This document shows positions 1-7,356 of a DNA stretch of 64,000 bases, in pieces. The notes beneath the pieces were generated by a model. That model worked only from the letters and a program-made list of their open reading frames with translations, made no database searches and was not told the origin of the DNA. The stretch's first letter is position 1, and every line of letters begins with the position of its first letter. The translations under genes were made by a program, and so were the position numbers. This DNA is from Lachnospiraceae bacterium MC2017 (lineage in GTDB: Bacteria > Bacillota > Clostridia > Lachnospirales > Lachnospiraceae). Location: positions 141,277 to 205,276 of the forward strand of contig JNJK01000001.1 of assembly GCA_000701625.1 (NCBI GenBank). The letters run 5' to 3'.

Positions 1-1704
1 TAGATTATTGCATCCACTGAACATACAGCTCATATTTGTCACATTCGATGTATCAAAGCCGCTCAAATCTAAGCTTTTTAGATTATTGCATCCACCAAAC
101 ATTGATCCCATAGATGTCATTTTTGATGTATCAACATTATCCAATTTTATTTCTTCTAAAGATGTAAGACTGCTAAAACTTATATTATCTGCTAATACAC
201 AATTACTCAAGTCCAAATACTTAAGACTTTTGCAGCCACTGAACATAGAGCGCATACGTGTCACTTTTGATGTATCAAAGCCGCTCAAATCTAGGTTTTC
301 TAGTTTTGTGCAGCCACTGAACATAGAGTCCATATCTGTCACTTTTGATGTATCAAAGCCGCTCACATCTAGGCTTTCTAGATTATTGCAACCACTAAAC
401 ATACTGTACATAGCTTTCACTTTTGATGTATCAAAACCGCTCAAATCTAGGCTTTTTAGCTTATTGCAGTCACCGAACATTGAGTACATAGTTGTCACAT
501 TCGATGTATCAAAGCCACTCACATCTAAGCTTTCTAGACTATTGCAACCACCGAACATAACGCACATCTCTGTCACATTCGATGTATCAAAGCCGCTTAA
601 ATCTAGGTTTTTCAGGTTATTGCAGCCGATGAACATTGAGCTCATAGATGTCACTTTTGATGTATCAAAGCCGCTTACATCTAGGCTTTCTAACTTATCG
701 CAGCCATTAAACATCGACCTCATATTCGTCACTTTTGATGTATCAAAGCCGCTCAAATCTAGTTTTTTCAGGTTATTGCAGTCATCGAACATCTGACTCA
801 TATCTTCCACTTTTGATGTGTCAAATCCGCTTACATCTAGGTTTTCTAACTTATCGCAGCCATTAAACATCGACCTCATATTCGTCACTTTTGATGTATC
901 AAAGCCGCTCAAATCTAGTTTTTTCAGGTTATTGCAGTCATCGAACATCTGACTCATATCTTCCACTTTTGATGTGTCAAATCCGCTTACATCTAGGTTT
1001 TCTAACTTATCGCAGCCATTAAACATCGACCTCATATTCGTCACTTTTGATGTATCAAAGTCGCTCAAATCTAAAGTTGCGAGACTTTTACATAAATAGA
1101 ACATCCCGCCCATAGATGTCACATTCGATGTATCAAAGCCGCTCAAATCCAGGCTTTCCAGCTTATCGCAATATTGAAACATCCCGCTCATAGATGTCAC
1201 ATTCGATGTATCAAAGCCGCTTAAATCAGCATTCTTGAGGTTTTGGTAATCATAAAATAAAGAATGGCAATCCTTTGGAAGCTTTATTCCATCTCCACAC
1301 ACAATAACATTTTCTATATCAGATGTCCCTACCTCATCCGGCAACAAATGCCTACTGATTTCCCCATTTCCGGAAATTGTTAAAGTTCTGGTATATTTGT
1401 CATAACTTGATATTACAGAACCATCTTCATCCTCAGATATATCACTCGTTATTATCTCATTTTCGTCACTGCAATCTGACATAGTCAATGAGGTTCCAAG
1501 CAAGCTCTTGATATTTTTACGATGATTTTCCTCAATATCATTATCAGATACATCATATCTCACATTTTCAACTATACCATTGTCGCCAGCATTCTCCGCT
1601 GCATAAACGACTGTACCTACCGACATTTCACTCATAGCGAGTGCAGCCGCCAAGAGTACCGCAGTTGTACGCAAGTATCTCCCATGTCTCCATAATCCTC
1701 TCAT
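1..1704 (-). CDS. BspA-like secreted protein with DUF285 repeats, C-terminus off the left edge
   Basis: The minus frame is open from an ATG at 1704 to base 1, so the C-terminus lies outside the window. A GGAGAG ribosome binding site precedes the start. The protein begins with a basic stretch and a hydrophobic segment rich in Leu/Ala, followed by V-V-Y-A-A, a plausible signal peptidase site. After about 150 residues of unique sequence comes an uninterrupted array of 25-26-residue repeats of the form L-D-L-S-G-F-D-T-S-x-V-T-x-M-x-x-M-F-x-x-C. This is the hallmark of DUF285/BspA-type leucine-rich surface proteins, which are exported and often act in adhesion or host or particle contact. The unseen C-terminus would show how it is anchored. 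Family assignment is firm; function is inferred. Confidence 0.9.
   Translation of the reverse strand, partial: MRGLWRHGRYLRTTAVLLAAALAMSEMSVGTVVYAAENAGDNGIVENVRYDVSDNDIEENHRKNIKSLLGTSLTMSDCSDENEIITSDISEDEDGSVISSYDKYTRTLTISGNGEISRHLLPDEVGTSDIENVIVCGDGIKLPKDCHSLFYDYQNLKNADLSGFDTSNVTSMSGMFQYCDKLESLDLSGFDTSNVTSMGGMFYLCKSLATLDLSDFDTSKVTNMRSMFNGCDKLENLDVSGFDTSKVEDMSQMFDDCNNLKKLDLSGFDTSKVTNMRSMFNGCDKLENLDVSGFDTSKVEDMSQMFDDCNNLKKLDLSGFDTSKVTNMRSMFNGCDKLESLDVSGFDTSKVTSMSSMFIGCNNLKNLDLSGFDTSNVTEMCVMFGGCNSLESLDVSGFDTSNVTTMYSMFGDCNKLKSLDLSGFDTSKVKAMYSMFSGCNNLESLDVSGFDTSKVTDMDSMFSGCTKLENLDLSGFDTSKVTRMRSMFSGCKSLKYLDLSNCVLADNISFSSLTSLEEIKLDNVDTSKMTSMGSMFGGCNNLKSLDLSGFDTSNVTNMSCMFSGCNNL
687..1058 (-). repeat. 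156-bp near-identical tandem repeat inside the DUF285 gene
   Basis: A unit of 156 bp (two 26-residue DUF285 repeats, 52 codons) recurs about 2.4 times with essentially no mismatch: the sequence at 687-902 matches that at 843-1058 at an offset of exactly 156. Neighbouring DUF285 repeats are clearly diverged, so this block is a recent in-frame duplication. Confidence 0.9.
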
Positions 1705-1773
1705 TTCTACAATTCTCTCTCCTTATTTATATACGCTTTATCCATGCTATTTTTAATACTCGCATGATTAAAA

Positions 1774-1803
1774 ATTATACCCCCTCGATTTTTGCATTGT
1801 CTA
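1774..1803 (-). promoter_or_regulatory. Probable sigma-A promoter of the DUF285 gene
   Basis: On the minus strand a TAGACA -35 box (1798-1803) and a perfect TATAAT -10 box (1774-1779) are separated by 18 bp, about 70 bp upstream of the start codon. The rest of 1804-1991 shows no gene or obvious structure. Confidence 0.65.
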
Positions 1804-1991
1804 TATTTTGATACAATTTCACTTTCAATTATTAACATCTGAAATAAAGTGTTGAATGCCACTTCAAAGGAAGGAACGTAGAAATGCTTGTGTAGTGATC
1901 AGAAAGTTCTAAATCTTGTGATAAGCCATGATAATTCAGAACCTGTAGAAAAAAATAAGAGAGAAGTCTAGTAACGTCGTTAACATACACA

Positions 1992-2216
1992 GCCCTCGTG
2001 CAGTGGCAGTATCCTACTTAGTGAGCAATTAGGAAGCAGAGGAGAGAAGCGCGAGCATAGCTCAGGTGCGAGAGGTACTGTTTGAGGGCACTTTGTACTC
2101 TGCGCGAAGCGCATAGGAACAAAGAGCCCGAGTTACCGAAGCACCTGAAGATAGGCGGCGGAGCGCTTCTGACGGAGCGACGGCGAACGTGTATGATACT
2201 GTCACTGTACGAGGGC
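1992..2216. mobile_element. 225-bp non-coding element bounded by inverted repeats (MITE-like candidate)
   Basis: The ends 1992-2013 and 2195-2216 are 22-bp inverted repeats with two mismatches; pairing extends to 26 bp with three. The outermost bases read GCCCTCGT. The interior is GC-rich and full of short GCGAAGCGC/GAGCG motifs, unlike the AT-rich flanks. It encodes no transposase and no start codon with a ribosome binding site; small open frames on both strands look incidental. No target-site duplication is visible. It ends 20 bp before the stop of the next gene, so it could also act as a 3' hairpin. A MITE or another repeated palindromic element is the best guess. Confidence 0.5.
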
Positions 2217-2236
2217 GTCAATTATCACTCAAACCA

Positions 2237-3871
2237 CTACTCCACCACAGTTACTTTGCAGATGTACTCTGTCTGCTCGGGTGTGCCGTAGTCCAGATAT
2301 GCTATGACTTTGGCTGTGCCGTGATTTATTCCTGTTATCTGACCTGTGGTGCTGCCTACTGTGACTACTGATGTGTCTGTGGATACCCAGACCGGTGTCT
2401 TCTTTGTTTTCTTGAGTTTCAGCTGTGCGTTTTTGCCGACTTTAAGGTAGAGCTTTGTCTTATTGAGTGTCGGGATGCTTGCTTTGAGCTTAAAGGTTAT
2501 GCGTGCTGCATCTTTTCCTGAGCCGTAAAGTGCTGTGATCTTTGCAGTTCCTCTCCCCTTTACTGTTATCTGACCTGTTGCGGCATCGATTTCTGCTACA
2601 TTTTTATTTGACGTCATCCAGGAATCAGGACGATATTTTATGCCAGTTAAATAACTCTCTGCAGAAATTACTGCGCCCATGGATACGCTCTCTACTTTTT
2701 TCTCAGAAAAAGCTGCCTTGGCAATGGTTATCGGATACTCGGCAACTGCTGTACGGCTTGAACCGCTGCCTGTGTATGCCGTAACGACTGCATCTCCGGC
2801 TTTCTTCGCATTGAGAATTCCCTTATTGCTTATAGATGCAAGACCTTTAGGAGAAACAGAATACTTCGTGATCTTCTTATCTCCAACGAGTTTCTCAATT
2901 ATTGGCGAAAGATTAACCTTTTCCTTTACAACGACTACCTGATTGTCACTGGCTGTTGATACTGTAGGGCGCGCCGGAAGCATGGTATACGCGTATGAGA
3001 TTCCATAGATCTTGCAGTACTTTTCCATAGCAGAACCCGGATCACAGAGGATCACCAGATCCCCGCTCTGAAATGCCACATTAAACTTTGTGCTGTCAAA
3101 GGGATCGATAACGGTATTTCCTCTGAAATCAAGTAAAGAGATCGCATTAAACGTACATGCAAACTGCGTAATCTTCTTATTATTTGAAATATCAAGGGCA
3201 GTCAGCTTATTATTCATCACATTCAGTGCCGTGAGATTTGCGCACTTTGATACATCAATGCTCGTAAGCTTATTATGTGATGCGTCTATTGCTGTAAGCG
3301 CTGTATTTGACGAAAAATCTGCCGATGTGATATCGTTTCCGCTTATTGATATCTTTGTGATGCCTGTAAAGTACTGTATTCCTTCTATCGATGAAACTTT
3401 TTTATTGCTGAGATCCAGTCCCGGAACTGCATAGATCACAGCGACTGGCACGATATCCTCTCCTACCGGTGACTGACCGATAGCAGATAAAAGCGTATCC
3501 ATGCTAAAAGGAAAATTATCCGCGTGAACGGCTGCATTTCCCATAAGCCCTAAAAGCAGCATCGAAGACTGATCTCCTGCCGCTGCCTTCTGCTGTATAG
3601 CCGCATACATCTGAGGAAATACGGTTGACTCCAGATAGTTCCTAAATGCCGCATCCGGAATAGAGCTCTTGTATTTCAGTACAGGGAAAGATGACGGACC
3701 GCCCGCTGCCGACAGGTCAAGGTTCACGATACCTGATCTTTCACTCTCATCAGCTGAAACAACGGTCTCCTCTACAGTCTCTGCAACCGCCGGTATTGCT
3801 GATGTAAAGATCATTGCTACTGCAAGCATGATCGCAGTTAATTTCTTATATCGCTTCAAATTTGTTTTCAT
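2237..3871 (-). CDS. Secreted leucine-rich-repeat protein with bacterial Ig-like domains
   Basis: 544 aa. Residues 1-30 form a signal peptide (K-R-Y-K-K, hydrophobic core, A-V-A-E). About residues 145-260 hold internalin-like leucine-rich repeats of the L-x-x-L-D-x-S-x-N-K-x-T type. From about 310 to the end there are three Ig-like (Big_2-type) segments. The middle one carries the Y-L-T-G-I motif shared with the two giant proteins at 13.5-22.6 kb; the last has the common W-x-S-x-x-x-x-V-x-x-V, G-x-I-T-G, G-T-A-K pattern. There is no LPXTG motif. The ATG is preceded by AGGAG. It probably acts outside the cell in adhesion or polymer binding; the ligand is unknown. Confidence 0.85.
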   Translation of the reverse strand: MKTNLKRYKKLTAIMLAVAMIFTSAIPAVAETVEETVVSADESERSGIVNLDLSAAGGPSSFPVLKYKSSIPDAAFRNYLESTVFPQMYAAIQQKAAAGDQSSMLLLGLMGNAAVHADNFPFSMDTLLSAIGQSPVGEDIVPVAVIYAVPGLDLSNKKVSSIEGIQYFTGITKISISGNDITSADFSSNTALTAIDASHNKLTSIDVSKCANLTALNVMNNKLTALDISNNKKITQFACTFNAISLLDFRGNTVIDPFDSTKFNVAFQSGDLVILCDPGSAMEKYCKIYGISYAYTMLPARPTVSTASDNQVVVVKEKVNLSPIIEKLVGDKKITKYSVSPKGLASISNKGILNAKKAGDAVVTAYTGSGSSRTAVAEYPITIAKAAFSEKKVESVSMGAVISAESYLTGIKYRPDSWMTSNKNVAEIDAATGQITVKGRGTAKITALYGSGKDAARITFKLKASIPTLNKTKLYLKVGKNAQLKLKKTKKTPVWVSTDTSVVTVGSTTGQITGINHGTAKVIAYLDYGTPEQTEYICKVTVVE

Positions 3872-3890
3872 ATCGCTCTCCTATATTAAT

Positions 3891-3903
3891 CAACACAGTG
3901 TTG
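3891..3903. promoter_or_regulatory. Perfect 13-bp palindrome, candidate operator
   Basis: CAACAC-A-GTGTTG lies directly downstream of the predicted -10 box of the 544-aa surface protein, roughly over the transcription start. That is a typical place for a repressor site. The cognate regulator is unknown. Confidence 0.35.
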
Positions 3904-3914
3904 TTTATTTTAAT

Positions 3915-3943
3915 ATTTTAGTACAGATTGCAGCACTATTCAA
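3915..3943 (-). promoter_or_regulatory. Probable sigma-A promoter of the LRR/Ig-like protein
   Basis: On the minus strand TTGAAT (3938-3943) and TAAAAT (3915-3920) are separated by exactly 17 bp, 44 bp upstream of the start codon. Confidence 0.65.
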
Positions 3944-3963
3944 CCTGTCATCTCCCACCATAT

Positions 3964-3992
3964 TTTACACATTCCAAAAATCGTCCTATAAT
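3964..3992 (+). promoter_or_regulatory. Probable sigma-A promoter of the MATE transporter
   Basis: TTTACA (3964-3969) and a perfect TATAAT (3987-3992) with a 17-bp spacer, 66 bp upstream of the transporter ATG. It is divergent from the promoter at 3915-3943. Confidence 0.7.
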
Positions 3993-4058
3993 GATTCACT
4001 ATCGGACGCACGATAATAGTAATTCTCGGCGCCACTTTTTAAAGAAATCAGGTTTTTT

Positions 4059-5429
4059 ATGAAAAAAGTAGACTTTTCTGACGGACATATCGTCCGCAAT
4101 ATCTTCAAAACAGCATTACCAATGCTTCTCGCACAGGTCATGAACCTGCTATACAATATTGTCGATCGTATATATATCGGCAGGATTCCCCATGTAGGAA
4201 CAGCCGCTCTCGGCGGCGTGGGACTCTGTTTTCCGGTTATAATACTTATAACTGCTTTCACCGTACTCTACGGAAGCGGCGGATCACCGCTTTTTTCCAT
4301 TTCTCTTGGTCAGGGAAAGAGACAAAAAGCCTGCCGGATACAAAATATCGCATTTCGTCTTCTGATCATTAATGCGATCATTCTGACCTTCATAGGCTTC
4401 ACCTTTGCACCACCTATCTTAAGACTTTTCGGTGCATCGGAAACCGCTCTGGAGCTCGCTCTCCCGTACCTCCGTATCTACGTTACGGGAACGATCTTTT
4501 CCATGATAGCCACCGGTATGAATCCCTTTATAAACGCACAAGGGTATCCCGGGATCGGTATGTTCACAGTCACACTCGGTGCCGTGTCAAACCTCATCCT
4601 TGACCCGATCTTTATCTTCACACTGGGATTTGGTATAAAAGGCGCTGCCATCGCAACTGTGCTTTCACAGTTCATATCCGCAGTATTTGTGCTGTATTTC
4701 CTCTTTAAAAAAGCCGATCTGCGTATCGTACCGCTGGATAAAAAGGACAAAGAAGAATTTTTAAGTACCTCCATTGCAATCATCGGTCTTGGTATTTCAG
4801 CCTTCACCATGCAGTTTACCAACAGCCTTGTAAATATCGTGTGCAATAATATGCTCTCAAAACTCGGAGGGGATCTGTACATCTCAATAATGACGATCCT
4901 TATATCCGTCCGCCAGCTAACGGAAGTGCCGGTACTCGCCATTGCAGAGGGTTCATCTCCCATAATCAGCTTTAGCTACGGCGCAAAAAAGCCTGCTGAA
5001 GTGCGGAAAGCCATTGCTACCATGACAATTTTAGGTACATCCTATGCCCTTGTTGCATGGCTCCTTATCATAAATTTTCCTGAATTTTTTATCCGAATCT
5101 TTAGTTCAGATAAAGAAATTCTTAAAGATGCCATACCTGCCTTGCATCTTTACTACTTTGCATTTATCTTTATGATGTTCCAGTTCAGCGGACAGACGAC
5201 ATTTAAGTCTCTAAATAAGAGAAAGAAAGCTATTTTCTTTTCACTGCTCCGAAAGGTCATAATCGTCGTTCCTTTGACCATACTGCTCCCCACCTTAGGG
5301 CACATGGGAACAAATGGAGTATTCGCCGCTGAGCCCATTTCTAATGTGATCGGAGGAACTGCATGCTTCGCAACGATGCTGCTCACAGTTCTTCCAGAGT
5401 TAAAAAGGATGGAAACAACGCATGAATAA
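4059..5429 (+). CDS. MATE family efflux transporter
   Basis: 456 aa, normal length for the MATE family. The protein is highly hydrophobic with about 12 membrane segments arranged as two homologous halves (about 15-190 and 235-400). Its start, with an N-L-L-Y-N-I-V-D-R-I-Y-I-G segment near residue 30, is the canonical N-terminal MatE signature. MATE proteins use a sodium or proton gradient to export cationic drugs or metabolites. It has its own promoter. Its last 8 bases overlap the next gene, so the two are probably co-translated. The substrate cannot be read from the sequence. Confidence 0.93.
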   Translation: MKKVDFSDGHIVRNIFKTALPMLLAQVMNLLYNIVDRIYIGRIPHVGTAALGGVGLCFPVIILITAFTVLYGSGGSPLFSISLGQGKRQKACRIQNIAFRLLIINAIILTFIGFTFAPPILRLFGASETALELALPYLRIYVTGTIFSMIATGMNPFINAQGYPGIGMFTVTLGAVSNLILDPIFIFTLGFGIKGAAIATVLSQFISAVFVLYFLFKKADLRIVPLDKKDKEEFLSTSIAIIGLGISAFTMQFTNSLVNIVCNNMLSKLGGDLYISIMTILISVRQLTEVPVLAIAEGSSPIISFSYGAKKPAEVRKAIATMTILGTSYALVAWLLIINFPEFFIRIFSSDKEILKDAIPALHLYYFAFIFMMFQFSGQTTFKSLNKRKKAIFFSLLRKVIIVVPLTILLPTLGHMGTNGVFAAEPISNVIGGTACFATMLLTVLPELKRMETTHE

Positions 5430-6339
5430 TAAAAAAATTTGCAGACTCTTCCTCTCCACACTCCTTGCCGGAGTGCTCGTAACAGGTCTCACTGCCTGCG
5501 GTTCAGTAACAAACATTAATAAAGCAACCGGATCAACAGGTACTCCTGCTTCCACTGCAGTTTCTTCCGAGATCAACGATACTATCCTAACCATCAACTG
5601 CTTTGACGTTGGTAAAGGTGATGCATTTCTCCTCACCACTAAAAATTCCGCAGTGATGATAGATACCGGGTACAAAGAAAATGGCGAGGCACTTGCAGAG
5701 GCTGTGAAGGCAAGCGGTCACGATCACCTCGATATGCTGATAATCTCCCACTTTGATAAGGATCACGTTGGAGGAGCCTCGAAGGTAGTTAAAAACATCC
5801 CAATAGACCGCATCCTTACTACAAGGGTCACAAATGACAGTAAACGCACGTCAAAATTTTTAGAAAACTTAGAGGAGCAAAAAAAGACACACGAAGTCGT
5901 AAGTGCAGATACCGAGGTAATCCTGGACAATGTAACATACATGATATCAGCTCCGGAGAAATCATACTACGGTGAAAGTGAGGACAATAATTCATCACTT
6001 CTTGTAAAAGCAACACTCGGTGATACATCCATGCTTTTCACCGGCGATGCGGAAGATGAACGTCTTTCAGAAATAATCCAGAGAACTGATCTATCTTCAA
6101 CCGTACTTAAACTTCCCCACCACGGGAGCTATTTTCTCCTGCTGCCGGATCTTATCGAAAAGGTAAACCCCCGGTATGCAGTAATCACTTCTTCCTTCGA
6201 TAAACCGGAGGACGATGTAACGAACACTTTGCTGGAATCAAAGGGTATCACACCCTATTACACCAAAAACGGCGATATCACCATCACTTTAACAGGTGAA
6301 GAGATCGGTGTTTCTCAAGCACATGAGAAAGCAGCCTGA
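5422..6339 (+). CDS. Lipoprotein with ComEC-type metallo-beta-lactamase fold
   Basis: 305 aa. A signal peptide ends in a lipobox L-T-A-C (Cys26), so the mature protein should be lipid-anchored outside the membrane. Residues about 55-300 form the metallo-beta-lactamase domain found as the C-terminal part of ComEC/Rec2: C-F-D-V-G-K-G-D-A near 60, the metal motif H110-F-D-K-D-H115, F-T-G-D-A-E near 205 and L-P-H-H-G-S near 232. The ComEC membrane channel domain is absent. Members are presumed nucleases or phosphodiesterases acting on extracellular substrates. The start overlaps the MATE stop by 8 bases, suggesting linked expression, but no functional link is known. Confidence 0.88.
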   Translation: MNNKKICRLFLSTLLAGVLVTGLTACGSVTNINKATGSTGTPASTAVSSEINDTILTINCFDVGKGDAFLLTTKNSAVMIDTGYKENGEALAEAVKASGHDHLDMLIISHFDKDHVGGASKVVKNIPIDRILTTRVTNDSKRTSKFLENLEEQKKTHEVVSADTEVILDNVTYMISAPEKSYYGESEDNNSSLLVKATLGDTSMLFTGDAEDERLSEIIQRTDLSSTVLKLPHHGSYFLLLPDLIEKVNPRYAVITSSFDKPEDDVTNTLLESKGITPYYTKNGDITITLTGEEIGVSQAHEKAA

Positions 6340-6344
6340 TGCTC

Positions 6345-6381
6345 AAAGGGCAGGAATCACAAAATTGGATTCCTGCCCTTT
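6345..6381 (+). terminator. Strong stem-loop between convergent genes
   Basis: A perfect 14-bp stem (AAAGGGCAGGAATC and its complement) with a 9-base loop follows the lipoprotein stop by 5 bases. The T-run is short, so termination may be moderate. It may serve both strands. Confidence 0.7.
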
Positions 6382-6402
6382 GTATATGTCTATGAAGTTT
6401 TT

Positions 6403-7356
6403 TCAACCGTTCTTTCTAAGTGCTTCCGCTTCGGGCTTTACATGTACATCCAGCTGATTGAACGGGATCTCGATACCATTCTTATCAAACTCCAGCTTTA
6501 CGTTTTCGTTTAAGCGCCAGAGAGTCGGGAAATACTGCGGTGTAGGAACCCATGCCCTTGCACCGAGTACTACTGCGCTGTCTCCGAGCTCACGTACAAA
6601 AATCTGCGGTTCTGAGTTCTCCGCAACATTTTCCTCTGCCTTAAATACAGCTCTTAAAATCTCCTTAGCCTTTAAGAGATCAGAATCATAGCTGATACCG
6701 ACCGAAAAATCCAGCTGACGCTTTGGAAGTCTCGTCACATTTGTAAGCGAAGTATTTGCAAGCGAACCATTCGGTATCATTATCGACTTATTATCAATGG
6801 TATTAAGCACCGTGTAGAAGATCTGTATATCTGCCACGATTCCTTCGTTTTTGTGTGCGTCCTCTATAATGTAATCACCTATCTTAAAGGGTTTCATCCA
6901 GAGGATGATAAGTCCGCCCGCAAAGTTTGAAAGGCTTCCCTGCAGCGCAAGACCAATGGTAAGACCTGCTGAACCAAGTACTGCCACGATGGATGTCGCA
7001 TCAATGCCAAACGTAGAGGCAACCATCATTATGACGATAACATCCAGTATCATTTTCACAAAGGTCGTGATAAAACTTACGATTCCTTTGTCATCAAATG
7101 CCTTGGACAGCGATTTACGAAGGAGCTTTGTAATAATATTTACAACTCTTGTTCCTATGAACAGGATGACAATGCAAAGAAACACCCTGAAGCCCAGGTT
7201 CATTGCTTTTGTCGGAAGTCCTGACAGGAAAGTCTCCCAAATGGTCGGGTTTTTAAGATTTTCCTGCAGGTTATTAAGATCGCTGATCTGAGAGATCGTC
7301 TCGGTAAGCTCCTCAGCTCCGGAAACTGTCAATGTCAGCAGTGCATTATTAATCAT
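6403..7356 (-). CDS. MscS-family small-conductance mechanosensitive channel
   Basis: 317 aa. Three membrane segments (about 48-70, 90-112, 118-145) precede the MscS beta-domain. The pore helix is glycine/alanine-rich (V-L-G-S-A-G-L-T-I-G-L-A-L-Q-G-S-L-S-N-F-A-G-G), the family signature, and K-P-F-K-I-G-D-Y-I follows as expected. It opens under membrane tension to release solutes on hypo-osmotic shock. Its ATG directly abuts the TAA stop of the branching enzyme gene (TAAATG), so it should be translated by termination-reinitiation from that mRNA. This pairs an osmotic valve with polysaccharide metabolism. Confidence 0.93.
   Translation of the reverse strand: MINNALLTLTVSGAEELTETISQISDLNNLQENLKNPTIWETFLSGLPTKAMNLGFRVFLCIVILFIGTRVVNIITKLLRKSLSKAFDDKGIVSFITTFVKMILDVIVIMMVASTFGIDATSIVAVLGSAGLTIGLALQGSLSNFAGGLIILWMKPFKIGDYIIEDAHKNEGIVADIQIFYTVLNTIDNKSIMIPNGSLANTSLTNVTRLPKRQLDFSVGISYDSDLLKAKEILRAVFKAEENVAENSEPQIFVRELGDSAVVLGARAWVPTPQYFPTLWRLNENVKLEFDKNGIEIPFNQLDVHVKPEAEALRKNG

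Noticed and set aside
8-796. 262-aa plus-strand open frame with repeated 'V-T-F-D-V-S-K-P-L' units
   Set aside because: It is the antisense shadow of the DUF285 repeats on the minus strand, where signal peptide, ribosome binding site and family repeats are all found.
1-1220. Regularly spaced repeats resembling a CRISPR array
   Set aside because: The roughly 75-78-bp periodicity is codon-based and preserves a protein repeat; there are no distinct spacers and no cas genes.
2018-2291. Small open frames on both strands over the inverted-repeat element
   Set aside because: No ribosome binding sites, they overlap each other, and the composition reflects the GC-rich repeat.
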